Shown: one piece after another, positions 50,293 through 58,340 of the stretch
Position numbering within the stretch: the first letter of the stretch is position 1
How the letters are laid out: every line of letters begins with the position of its first letter
Source: Variovorax jilinensis
GTDB lineage: Bacteria > Pseudomonadota > Gammaproteobacteria > Burkholderiales > Burkholderiaceae_C
NCBI RefSeq assembly: GCF_030316885.1
Contig: NZ_JASZYQ010000005.1
Location: forward strand, 1 to 64,000
Reading direction: 5' to 3'
DNA length: 64,000 bases
Made by a program: the position numbers and the translations under genes
Notes under the pieces: model-generated
The model's database searches: none
What the model was told of the DNA's origin: nothing
What the model saw: only the letters and a program-made list of their open reading frames with translations

Positions 50293-52563
50293 ATGGCCGC
50301 CCGTTTCCTCGACACGCTGCGCCCGCGTGTGCAGGCGATCGCCTTCCAGGCCCGGGCCCAGGCGATCCAGGTGCTGCTGGCGCTCGGCAGCCTGATGGCG
50401 CTGTGCGCGCTCGCCGGCCGCACCGATGCCGTGATTCCGCTCTTCCTCGGCGCGATCGCGAGCGCGCTGGCCGAGACCGACGACAGCTGGCGCGGCCGCA
50501 TGCGCGCGCTGGTGGTCACGCTCATCGCGTTCGCGATGGTCTCCTTCTCGGTGGAGGCGACCTTCGCGCGGCCGCCGTTCTTCATCGCCGGACTTGCTCT
50601 CGCGGCCTTCTGGCTCACGATGCTCGGCGCCGTCGAGGCCCGCTACAAGTCGATCGGCTACGCCACGCTGGTGCTCGCGATGTACACCACGCTCGGCATG
50701 GACAACCAGGCCCATCGCGGCGCCGCGTCGCTGCGCGAGCCCGTGCTGCTGCTGGCCGGAGCCACCTGGTACGGCTTGCTGTCGGTGCTCTGGTATGCGG
50801 CCTTTCCGGCCCAGGAGGTGCAATCGCGGCTGGTCAAGCTCTACACGGTGCTCGGTGCCTACGTGCGCTACAAGGCCTCGCTGTTCGAGCCGCTGCGCGA
50901 TGTCGACATCGAGAGCAAGCGGCTGTCGCTGGCGCTGCTCAATGCCGAGGTGGTCGGTGCGCTCAACGCGGCCAAGGAAAGCATCTTCAGGCGCATCGGC
51001 GCGCGCGCACCGAGCGGGCGCCTCTCGCGCTACCGCGGTCTCTACCTGATCGCGCAGGACGTGCACGAGCGCGCGAGCTCCTCGCACGAGGACTACAACG
51101 CGATGGCCGACGCCTTCTTCCACAGCGACCTCCTGTATCGCTGCCAGCGTGTGCTCGACCTGCAGGGCGTGGCCTGCGAGCGGCTCGCGGGCTCGATCGC
51201 ACGGCGCGAGCCTTTCGTCTTCGGCAGCCAGACGGCGCAGGCGCTGGGCGAGCTGCGGGCAGCCCTCGACCACGCGCGGGCACGCGCCGATGCACCGCAG
51301 CGGCGCAAGCTGCTCGAAGCGGTGGAGGCGCTGGCGCGAAACCTGGTCCGGCTCGATGCCCAGCTGGCCGGCGCCAGCCAGCCCTCGGCGCGCGCGGGCC
51401 GCACGGAGATGAAGCTCTTCGACCGCTCGCCGCGCTCCTGGCACGACGCCGCCGAACGCGTACGGCGCCAGCTGACGCCTCGCTCGGCGCTGTTCCGCCA
51501 TGCGCTGCGGCTGTCGGTGGCACTGGCCGCGGGCTATGGCGTGATGCTGGTCATTCATCCCGCCCAGGGCTACTGGATCCTGCTGACCACCCTGTTCGTC
51601 TGCCAGCAGACCTACGGCGAGACCATCTCCCGCATGGGCCAGCGCGTGGCGGGCACGGTGCTCGGCGTGATCGTGGGCTGGGCGCTGCTGCAGCTGTTTC
51701 CGCAACCGGTGCTGCAGTCTGTGCTGGCGGTGGCGGCCGGCGTGCTGTTCTTCGCCACCCGCGCCAGCCGCTACCTGCTCGCCACCGCGGCGATGACGGT
51801 GCTGGTCCTGATGTGCTTCAACCAGGTCGCCGACAGCGACGCGCTGATCGTGCCGCGGCTGGTCGACACGGCGATCGGCAGTGCGATCGCGGGCCTCGCG
51901 GTGCTGCTGGTGCTGCCGAACTGGCAGGCGCGCCGCTTCAGCGAGATCGCGGCGACCGCGATGCGCAGCCATGCGGGCTACCTGCGCCAGATCGTCAAGC
52001 AGTACCGCTCGGGCGCGGTCGACCATCTCGAATATCGGCTGGCGCGGCGCAACGACCACAACGCCGATGCGGCGCTGTCGACCGCGGTCGCCGACATGTT
52101 CCGCGAGCCCGGCTTCGTGCGCCCGCGCGCGGGCATCGCGCTGCGCCTGCTGATCCGCTCCCACACGCTGCTGAGCTACCTCTCGGCGCTCGGGTCGCAT
52201 CGCGTCGCGCTACCCGATCCGGTGCGCGCCCTCGGCGTGATGGCGGCCGCCGAGAGCGCTGCCACTGCGCTCGACGGGCTCGCGATGGGGCTCGACAAGG
52301 GCGAGCTCGAGGTCAGCTCCACGCGCCTGGCCCAGGAGGCGCTGGTGCGCATCGAGCTCGGCGGCCCGCCGCAGGAAGTCGCGGAGGACGCGATGGCCGA
52401 GTCCGCCGATGGCGACGACGCCTCGCTGCGCCTGCTGCGCACCGAGGTCAACCTGGCCTGGCTGCAGATCGATGCACTGCGCCATCACGCGCGCGAGTGG
52501 CTGGCCCCCGAGAGCGCCGAAGTGGCGGATGAAGATCCGCAGGCCGTCAAGCCCGCCGCTTGA
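50293..52563 (+). CDS. FUSC/YccS-YhfK family inner-membrane protein
   Basis: 756 residues from the ATG at 50293 (ATG 50266 gives nine more). Two membrane bundles of about five to six helices each, ~25-180 and ~415-565, each followed by a soluble helical region, the characteristic FUSC duplication. Motif-like segment AETDDSWRGRMRALVVTL and TLFVCQQTYGETISRMGQRVAGTVLGVIVGWALLQL match the second bundle of YccS/YhfK proteins. Likely an aromatic-acid or other efflux-type transporter; substrate unknown. Its 3' end overlaps the convergent IclR gene by 17 bases. Confidence 0.88.
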   Translation: MAARFLDTLRPRVQAIAFQARAQAIQVLLALGSLMALCALAGRTDAVIPLFLGAIASALAETDDSWRGRMRALVVTLIAFAMVSFSVEATFARPPFFIAGLALAAFWLTMLGAVEARYKSIGYATLVLAMYTTLGMDNQAHRGAASLREPVLLLAGATWYGLLSVLWYAAFPAQEVQSRLVKLYTVLGAYVRYKASLFEPLRDVDIESKRLSLALLNAEVVGALNAAKESIFRRIGARAPSGRLSRYRGLYLIAQDVHERASSSHEDYNAMADAFFHSDLLYRCQRVLDLQGVACERLAGSIARREPFVFGSQTAQALGELRAALDHARARADAPQRRKLLEAVEALARNLVRLDAQLAGASQPSARAGRTEMKLFDRSPRSWHDAAERVRRQLTPRSALFRHALRLSVALAAGYGVMLVIHPAQGYWILLTTLFVCQQTYGETISRMGQRVAGTVLGVIVGWALLQLFPQPVLQSVLAVAAGVLFFATRASRYLLATAAMTVLVLMCFNQVADSDALIVPRLVDTAIGSAIAGLAVLLVLPNWQARRFSEIAATAMRSHAGYLRQIVKQYRSGAVDHLEYRLARRNDHNADAALSTAVADMFREPGFVRPRAGIALRLLIRSHTLLSYLSALGSHRVALPDPVRALGVMAAAESAATALDGLAMGLDKGELEVSSTRLAQEALVRIELGGPPQEVAEDAMAESADGDDASLRLLRTEVNLAWLQIDALRHHAREWLAPESAEVADEDPQAVKPAA

Positions 52564-53329
52564 ACATCGCCGAGCCGCCGCTGGCGAGCGCCACGTCCTC
52601 GGCCGCGGCCAGCAGCACCGGGCCCAGCGCCAGCATGCGCTCCTCGGTCAGGCGCACCGACGGCCCCGCGATGGTGACCACGCCGATCGCCGCCCCGTTG
52701 CCGCTGCGCACCGGCGCGGCCATGGCGGCCATGGCGGGCGCGAACACCTCGTTGATGACCGCGAAGCCGCGCTTTCGCGCCGCACGAAGGTAGGCCAGCA
52801 GCGCCTTGACCGTGGTCGGCGCCTTGGGGCCGAAGTCTTCGGGTTTGCCGAAGCCCTGCTTGGCGACCAGCTCGAGCGCCTGCTCGTCGGTCATGGTCGA
52901 CAGCCAGGCATGGCCGGCCGAACTGCACGACAGGTTCACCGACAGGCCCATGTCGGGGTCGTAGCGCAGCCCGCGGGTCGCGCCCTGGGCCTTGGCGACG
53001 AAGGTCAGCTCGTCGCCGTCGACCACGGCCAGCCGCACCAGTTCGCCGGACTCGGCCGCCAGCCGGTCGAGCAGCGGCTGCGCGACGTCGACCACCCCGC
53101 TGTTGCTCAGGAAGCTGAGGCCGAGCGAGACCACCTTCATGGTCAGCATGTAGTCGCCGTGGCGCTGGTCCTGGCGCACGTAGCCGTTGCGCACCAGCTC
53201 CGCGAGCATGCGGTGGGTGGCGCTCAGCGGCATCTGCATCTCGGTGGCGAGCGCCGACAGCGCGGTGCCGTCGGGATGCTCCGCCAGGTGCTCTATCACT
53301 TTGAAGCTGCGTTCGATGATCGAAGTCAT
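52547..53329 (-). CDS. IclR-family transcriptional regulator
   Basis: 260 residues from the ATG at 53329. N-terminal winged helix (ERSFKVIEHLAEHPDGTALSALATEMQMPLSATHRMLAELVRNGYVRQ) and a GAF-like effector domain (~85-255: LAVVDGDELTFVAKAQG, CSSAGHAWLSTMTD, GPSVRLTEERM). It is divergent from the TRAP/aroQ operon, with a near-perfect IclR operator 106 bases upstream of its start. By position it controls that operon, and the effector is probably the transported compound or a metabolite. Confidence 0.95.
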   Translation of the reverse strand: MTSIIERSFKVIEHLAEHPDGTALSALATEMQMPLSATHRMLAELVRNGYVRQDQRHGDYMLTMKVVSLGLSFLSNSGVVDVAQPLLDRLAAESGELVRLAVVDGDELTFVAKAQGATRGLRYDPDMGLSVNLSCSSAGHAWLSTMTDEQALELVAKQGFGKPEDFGPKAPTTVKALLAYLRAARKRGFAVINEVFAPAMAAMAAPVRSGNGAAIGVVTIAGPSVRLTEERMLALGPVLLAAAEDVALASGGSAMFKRRA

Positions 53330-53434
53330 GGGGTTCGGGGGGCGGGGGAGGGCCAAGTATGCAACTGCGACGACCTGGGCGAGATGCAGAGCTTGGCGCC
53401 ATTAGAGCAGGAAGCTGTAAAGGGTTTTCACGAA

Positions 53435-53449
53435 TGGAAAGACTTTCCA
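53435..53449. promoter_or_regulatory. IclR-type operator
   Basis: TGGAAA-3-TTTCCA, a 15-bp dyad matching the outer hexamers of the consensus I know for E. coli IclR (TGGAAAT-N-ATTTCCA). It lies in the spacer between the divergent iclR-type gene and the TRAP operon, 77 bases before the likely dctP start. Binding by the adjacent IclR protein is inference, strengthened by the match. Confidence 0.7.
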
Positions 53450-53525
53450 CTTGAAACCTATGATCGCCCCCGATCCGCCTGCCACCCCGGCCGGCGCCTG
53501 TTTGTCCATCCTCATGGAGACCGTC

Positions 53526-54539
53526 TTGAGACTTCTGAACCGCCTCACCCGCACGCTGGCTCTCGCCGGCCTTGCCTTCGCCCTCGCAGCGCCTGCCCTC
53601 GCCCAGGACCAGGAACGCGTCATCCGCTTCGGCCACCTGAACAACGCCGACCACCCGGTGAGTTTCGGCGTCAAGCGCTTCTCCGAACTGCTGGCGGCCA
53701 AGAGCGGCGGCAAGATGAAGGTGCAGGAATTCCCCGCCTCGCAGCTCGGCAACGAGATGCAGCAGCAGTCCGCGCTGCAGGGTGGCGTGCAGCAGATGTC
53801 GGCGCCGGCCACGACCTCGCTGGCTGGCATCGTGAAGGAATTCGGCCTGGTCGACTTCCCGTTCGCGGTCGCCAACTTCGCGCAGGCCGATGCGCTGCTC
53901 GACGGCCCGCTGGGCCAGGCGCTGATCGCCAAGCTGCCCGAGAAGGGCCTGGTCGCGCTCGGCTACTGGGACCTGGGCTTTCGCAACGTCACCAACAGCA
54001 AGCGCCCGATCGCCAAGCCGGAAGACTTCGACGGCCTCAAGATCCGCGTGATTCCGAACCCGGTGTTCCTCGAGACCTTCAAGGCCTTCAAGGCCAACCC
54101 GGTGCCGATGCCCTTCGCCGAGCTCTACGGCGCGCTCGAAGCCAAGGCCGTGGACGGCCAGGAGAACCCGTTCTCGGTGATCCTGTCGAACAAGTTCTTC
54201 GAAGTGCAGAAGTATCTGAGCGCGACCAACCACGTCTATGCCGCCAACATCGTGCTGGTGAGCAAGAAGTTCTGGGACTCGCTGACCCCCACCGAGCAGA
54301 AGTGGATGAACGAGGCCGCCAACGAGGCCCGCGGCTACCAGCGCCAGGTGAGCCGCGCCGCGGCCCAGAAGTCGGTCGGCGACCTGCAGGCCAAGGGAAT
54401 GCAGTTCAACGAGGTGTCGCCGGCCGAACAGGCCCGCATGCGCCAGATCGCCAAGCCGGTCGTCGACAAGTTCTCGGCCAGCTACGACCCCGCGATCGTC
54501 AAGCTCTACAACGACGAGCTCGCACGCATCCGCAAGTGA
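53526..54539 (+). CDS. dctP: TRAP transporter solute-binding protein (DctP family), copy 1
   Basis: About 337 residues from the TTG at 53526, preceded by GGAGACC; an in-frame ATG at 53514 lacks a ribosome site. Signal peptide LNRLTRTLALAGLAFALAAPALA, then DctP fold (RFGHLNNADHPVSFGVKRFSELLAAKSGG; GYWDLGFRNVTNSKRPIAK; GLKIRVIPNPVFLETFKAF; AVDGQENPFSVILSNKFFEVQKYLS). The Arg-containing substrate clamp region (KIRV) is present, so a carboxylate ligand is expected. First gene of a five-gene operon with aroQ, dctQ, dctM and a second dctP. Confidence 0.93.
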   Translation: MRLLNRLTRTLALAGLAFALAAPALAQDQERVIRFGHLNNADHPVSFGVKRFSELLAAKSGGKMKVQEFPASQLGNEMQQQSALQGGVQQMSAPATTSLAGIVKEFGLVDFPFAVANFAQADALLDGPLGQALIAKLPEKGLVALGYWDLGFRNVTNSKRPIAKPEDFDGLKIRVIPNPVFLETFKAFKANPVPMPFAELYGALEAKAVDGQENPFSVILSNKFFEVQKYLSATNHVYAANIVLVSKKFWDSLTPTEQKWMNEAANEARGYQRQVSRAAAQKSVGDLQAKGMQFNEVSPAEQARMRQIAKPVVDKFSASYDPAIVKLYNDELARIRK

Positions 54540-54564
54540 TGACGGTGAACCAGGGAGAAGCCAC

Positions 54565-55014
54565 ATGAAGATCCTCGTCCTGCACGGACCGAACCTGAAC
54601 CTGTTCGGCCGCCGCGAGCCCCACATCTACGGCAGGACCACGCTGGCCGAGATCAACGCCAGGCTCGAGGCGCTCGCCGCCGAGCTCGGCGTGACGCTCG
54701 CCGTGATGCAGTCGAACCACGAAGGCGCGCTGATCGACTTCCTGCACGCGAACATCGACGAGGCGCAGGGCGCGCTCGTGAATCCGGCCGGGCTCACGCA
54801 GCATGGGGTGCCGCTGCACGACGCGATCAAGGCCATGCCCTTCCCGACGCTGGAAGTCCACATGTCCAACATTGCGGCGCGCGAGGCATGGCGCGCGCAT
54901 TCGATCATCTCGCCCGCCGTCCGCGGCACGATCCAGGGCCTGGGCCCGCAGTCGTACCTGGCGGCGCTGCGCGCGCTGGTCGAACTGCAGCGCGAAGCCG
55001 CCGCGGCGGCCTGA
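54565..55014 (+). CDS. aroQ: 3-dehydroquinate dehydratase, type II
   Basis: 149 residues: substrate-binding start VLHGPNLNLFGRREPHIYG with the catalytic Tyr in IYG, SNHEGALIDFLHAN, NPAGLTQHGVPLHDAI, and the His in VEVHMSN-like VHMSNIAAREAWRAHS. The type II dodecameric enzyme interconverts dehydroquinate and dehydroshikimate. Being inside a TRAP transporter operon under IclR control suggests a catabolic (quinate/shikimate) rather than biosynthetic copy. Ribosome binding site AGGGAGA. Confidence 0.95.
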   Translation: MKILVLHGPNLNLFGRREPHIYGRTTLAEINARLEALAAELGVTLAVMQSNHEGALIDFLHANIDEAQGALVNPAGLTQHGVPLHDAIKAMPFPTLEVHMSNIAAREAWRAHSIISPAVRGTIQGLGPQSYLAALRALVELQREAAAAA

Positions 55015-55077
55015 TTTCGCCCCACGGCGACACGAAATGGACGTATCTTCCGGCCTTCGGACAAAGAGACAAACAAC

Positions 55078-55668
55078 ATGAATCGATGGCTCGACAGATG
55101 CTGCAAGGGCATCGAGATGCTCATTGCCGGGGCGCTGGCGGTGATGGTGGTGCTGGTATTCGGCAACGTGGTGCTGCGCTACGGCTTCAACTCCGGCATC
55201 ACGGTGTCGGAGGAGGTGTCGCGGTGGCTCTTCATCTGGGTGACCTTCCTGGGGGCCGTCGTGGCGCTCAAGGAGCACGGCCACCTGGGCGTGGACATGG
55301 TGGTGCAGAAGCTGCCGCCCGCCGGCAAGAAAATCTGCCTGGCGCTCGGCCACGTGGTCATGATCTACATCGTGTGGCTGCTGTTCCAGGGCAGCGTGGC
55401 GCAGGCCAAGATCAACTGGGACGTGACCGCGCCGGTCACCGGCGCCTCGATGGCGGTGGTGTATGCCTCGGGCATCGTGTTCTCGGTGATGGCCTTCTTC
55501 ATCCTGGCGCTCGACCTCTGGCGGCTGCTGAGCGGCCAGCTCAGCGACGCTGAACTGGTGATGGTCCAGGAGTCCGAGGAAGCCGTGGCGCTGCAGCAGA
55601 TCCTGGGCACCGCCAACGACACCGATCCCGTTGCCGCCAATGCCGGCGCACGAGGAGCCAGGCCATGA
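55078..55668 (+). CDS. dctQ: TRAP transporter small membrane subunit (DctQ)
   Basis: 196 residues with four membrane helices (EMLIAGALAVMVVLVFGNVVLRY; EVSRWLFIWVTFLGAVVALKEHGHLGVDMVV; ALGHVVMIYIVWLLFQGSV; VVYASGIVFSVMAFFILALDLWRLL). The helix-end motif with Glu-Val-Ser-Arg-Trp is typical of DctQ. It pairs with the large permease encoded next, with ATGA overlap. Confidence 0.94.
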   Translation: MNRWLDRCCKGIEMLIAGALAVMVVLVFGNVVLRYGFNSGITVSEEVSRWLFIWVTFLGAVVALKEHGHLGVDMVVQKLPPAGKKICLALGHVVMIYIVWLLFQGSVAQAKINWDVTAPVTGASMAVVYASGIVFSVMAFFILALDLWRLLSGQLSDAELVMVQESEEAVALQQILGTANDTDPVAANAGARGARP

Positions 55669-56945
55669 CGATCCTTGTCTTCGTGGGTTCCCTGCTGCTC
55701 GCCATGGCGATGGGCATTCCCATTGCCTTCTCGCTGCTGGCGAGCGGCGTGGCCCTGATGTGGCACCTCGATCTGTTCGACGCCCAGATCCTGGCGCAGA
55801 ACGTGATCGGCGGCGCCGACAGCTTCCCGCTGCTGGCCGTGCCCTTCTTCATGCTGGCCGGCGAGATCATGAACGTCGGCGGGCTGTCCAAGCGCATCGT
55901 CGACTTCGCGCTCGCGCTGGTCGGCCACGTGAAGGGCGGCCTGGGCTACGTGACCATCCTGGCGGGCTGCCTGCTGTCGGCGCTGTCGGGCTCGGCGGTG
56001 GCCGATGCGGCGGCGCTCACCGCGCTCCTGCTGCCGATGATGGTCAAGGCCGGCCACGACAAGGCACGCGCGGGCGGCCTGATCGCGGCCACGGGCGTGA
56101 TCGGCCCGGTGATCCCGCCCAGCATCGGGCTGGTGATCTTCGGCGTTGCGGCCAACGTGTCGATCTCCAAGCTGTTCCTGGCGGCGATCGTGCCGGGCAT
56201 CCTGATCGGCGCTGCGCTGTGGCTGACCTGGGCCTGGCTGGTGCGCAAGGAGAAGATCGTGCCGCCGCCGCGCAAGTCGGGCGCTGAGATCTTCACCGCG
56301 TTCCGCAAGGCGCTGTGGGCACTGCTGCTGCCGCTGATCATCCTGGTGGGCCTGCGCATGGGCGTCTTCACGCCGACCGAGGCGGCAGTGGTGGCGGCGG
56401 TGTATGCGCTGTTCGTCTCGACCGTGATCTACCGCGAGCTCACCTGGAAGGACCTGTACGGCATCTTCGTGAGCGCGGCGAAGACCAGTGCGATCGTGAT
56501 GTTCCTGATCGCCGCGGCGATGGTGAGCGCCTGGCTGATCACGGTGGCGGACCTGCCCTCGAAGGTGGTGGGCCTGCTGCAGCCCTTCATGGACAACAAG
56601 ATCCTGCTGATGATGGCGATCATGGTGCTCGTGATGGTGGTCGGCACCGCGATGGACATGACGCCCACGATCCTGATCCTGACGCCGGTGCTGATGCCGA
56701 TCGTGAATGCGGCGGGGATCGACCCGGTGTACTTCGGCGTGATGTTCATCATCAACAACTCGATCGGCCTGGTGACGCCGCCGGTGGGGACGGTGCTCAA
56801 CGTGGTGGCGGGTGTCGGGAAAATCTCGATGGACGATGTCACCAAGGGTGTGGTCCCCTTCATGATTGCGGAGTTCGCGATCATGTTCGTCATGGTCCTG
56901 TTCCCGTGGCTGGTCATCTGGCCGGCGAAGTTCTTCTCCGGCTGA
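55665..56945 (+). CDS. dctM: TRAP transporter large permease (DctM)
   Basis: 426 residues, about 11-12 membrane helices, with DctM signatures NVIGGADSFPLLAVPFFMLAGEIMN, LSGSAVADAAALTALLLPMM, GVIGPVIPPSIGLVIFGVAANVSISKLF and TPPVGTVLNVVAG. Drives uptake with a sodium or proton gradient using ligand from the DctP protein. Overlaps dctQ by 4 bases and is followed by a hairpin, then a second dctP. Confidence 0.96.
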   Translation: MTILVFVGSLLLAMAMGIPIAFSLLASGVALMWHLDLFDAQILAQNVIGGADSFPLLAVPFFMLAGEIMNVGGLSKRIVDFALALVGHVKGGLGYVTILAGCLLSALSGSAVADAAALTALLLPMMVKAGHDKARAGGLIAATGVIGPVIPPSIGLVIFGVAANVSISKLFLAAIVPGILIGAALWLTWAWLVRKEKIVPPPRKSGAEIFTAFRKALWALLLPLIILVGLRMGVFTPTEAAVVAAVYALFVSTVIYRELTWKDLYGIFVSAAKTSAIVMFLIAAAMVSAWLITVADLPSKVVGLLQPFMDNKILLMMAIMVLVMVVGTAMDMTPTILILTPVLMPIVNAAGIDPVYFGVMFIINNSIGLVTPPVGTVLNVVAGVGKISMDDVTKGVVPFMIAEFAIMFVMVLFPWLVIWPAKFFSG

Positions 56946-56957
56946 CGAGGCGACCAC

Positions 56958-56980
56958 AGGCCGGGGCAACCCGGCCTTTT
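56958..56980 (+). terminator. Hairpin with short T-run between dctM and dctP2
   Basis: An 8-bp stem AGGCCGGG/CCCGGCCT around GCAA followed by TTT. It could cause partial termination, giving different amounts of transporter and of the downstream solute-binding protein, or protect the upstream mRNA. Confidence 0.6.
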
Positions 56981-57009
56981 GCATTTCAACGAGATCAAGG
57001 AGACATTCC

Positions 57010-58014
57010 ATGAAGCATTTCTTCCGCCAGACCCTCGTCGCGGCCGTTGCCACGCTGGCCATGGTCGCGGCCGGCGCGCAGGTCAAGGAGCGCACGCTCA
57101 AGTTCGCCTTCCAGAACCAGACCGGCCATCCGCAGGCGCAGGGCGCGCAGAAGTTCGCCGAGCTCGTGGCCGCCAAATCGGGCAACAAGATCACGGTCAA
57201 GCTGTTCCCGGGCGGCGCGCTCGGCGGCGACCTGCAGACCGTCTCGGCGCTGCAGGGCGGCACGGTCGAGATCACGGTGCTCAACGCCGGCATCCTCACG
57301 GCCCAGGTGAAGGAGTTCGCGGCCTACGACTTCCCCTTCCTGTTCAACAACGGCAAGGAGGCCGATGCCGTGACCGACGGCCCCTTCGGCAAGAACCTCT
57401 TCGCCAAGCTCGAGGAGAAGGGCCTGCACGGCCTGGGCTACTGGGACCTGGGCTTTCGCAATGTCACCAACAGCAAGCGGCCGATCGCCAAGGCCGACGA
57501 CATCGCGGGCCTCAAGATCCGCGTGATCCAGTCGCCGATCTACATCGACCTCTTCAACACGCTGGGCGCCAACGCGACGCCGCTGCCCTTCCCCGAGCTC
57601 TATTCAGCGCTCGACCAGAAGGCGGTCGACGGCCAGGAGAACCCGAACACCGTGATCCTGTCGTCCAAGTTCGCCGAGGTGCAGAAGTACCTCACGCAGA
57701 CCCGCCACATCTACAACCCGCAGGCGCTGATCATCAGCAAGAAGACCTGGGACGGCATGAGCGCGGACGAGAAGAAGATCGTCGGCGACGCCGCTGCCGA
57801 GGCCACCGTCTTCCAGCGCGAGGTGTCGCGCGGCGCTGCCGACAGCGCGCTCGAATCGCTCAAGAAGGCCGGCATGACCGTGACCGAACTGCCGCCGGCG
57901 GAGATGGCCAAGCTGCGCGAGAAGGTCAAGCCCGTGATCGACAAGTACTCGGCGACGGTCGGCGAGGCCACCGTCAAGGAACTGATGGCGGAGATCGCCA
58001 AGGTTCGCAAGTAG
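57010..58014 (+). CDS. dctP: TRAP transporter solute-binding protein (DctP family), copy 2
   Basis: 334 residues from ATG 57010, preceded by AAGGAGACA. Short signal peptide (VAAVATLAMVAAGAQ), then the DctP fold with the same motif GYWDLGFRNVTNSKRPIAK as copy 1, KIRVIQSPIYIDLF, and AVDGQENPNTVILSSKFAEVQKYLT. It is clearly a paralogue of copy 1 and shares the single DctQM pair, so two binding proteins may deliver different or alternative ligands to one permease. Confidence 0.94.
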   Translation: MKHFFRQTLVAAVATLAMVAAGAQVKERTLKFAFQNQTGHPQAQGAQKFAELVAAKSGNKITVKLFPGGALGGDLQTVSALQGGTVEITVLNAGILTAQVKEFAAYDFPFLFNNGKEADAVTDGPFGKNLFAKLEEKGLHGLGYWDLGFRNVTNSKRPIAKADDIAGLKIRVIQSPIYIDLFNTLGANATPLPFPELYSALDQKAVDGQENPNTVILSSKFAEVQKYLTQTRHIYNPQALIISKKTWDGMSADEKKIVGDAAAEATVFQREVSRGAADSALESLKKAGMTVTELPPAEMAKLREKVKPVIDKYSATVGEATVKELMAEIAKVRK

Positions 58015-58051
58015 GGCCGGACGACAAGGCTCGGCGCCGCCGCACGGGGAC

Positions 58052-58297
58052 ATGTCAAAAGACATGAATCCAGCCGGCGGCAAGTCCCGTATCAATGGCT
58101 TCGAAGCAGAGATCGGGACCTCGTTGAACTCACCAGAAGATATCGTCGACAAGGCTCGTCGCCTTCGGCGGGAGACTGAAGCGCTCTACAGCGGCTATCA
58201 CGATGTCGATGCCTTGCAGACGGGCCGCCGAGCCGGCGGTCCCGCAGCACGCCTGCGGCATTGGTTCAGGCGCGTGCGCGACGCGCTGCGTCGATGA
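58052..58297 (+). CDS. Small hypothetical protein
   Basis: 81 residues, with an alternative ATG four codons in. Charged, helix-rich (DIVDKARRLRRETEALYSGYHDVDALQ), ending in a strongly basic segment RLRHWFRRVRDALRR. Codon third positions in the first half are less GC-rich than in neighbouring genes, so it may be acquired or weakly expressed. Convergent with the TonB receptor gene. No family recognised. Confidence 0.45.
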   Translation: MSKDMNPAGGKSRINGFEAEIGTSLNSPEDIVDKARRLRRETEALYSGYHDVDALQTGRRAGGPAARLRHWFRRVRDALRR

Positions 58298-58340
58298 CGG
58301 GGCGCCCGGCCACGAGCGGCCGGCCCAGCCATCGACACGC

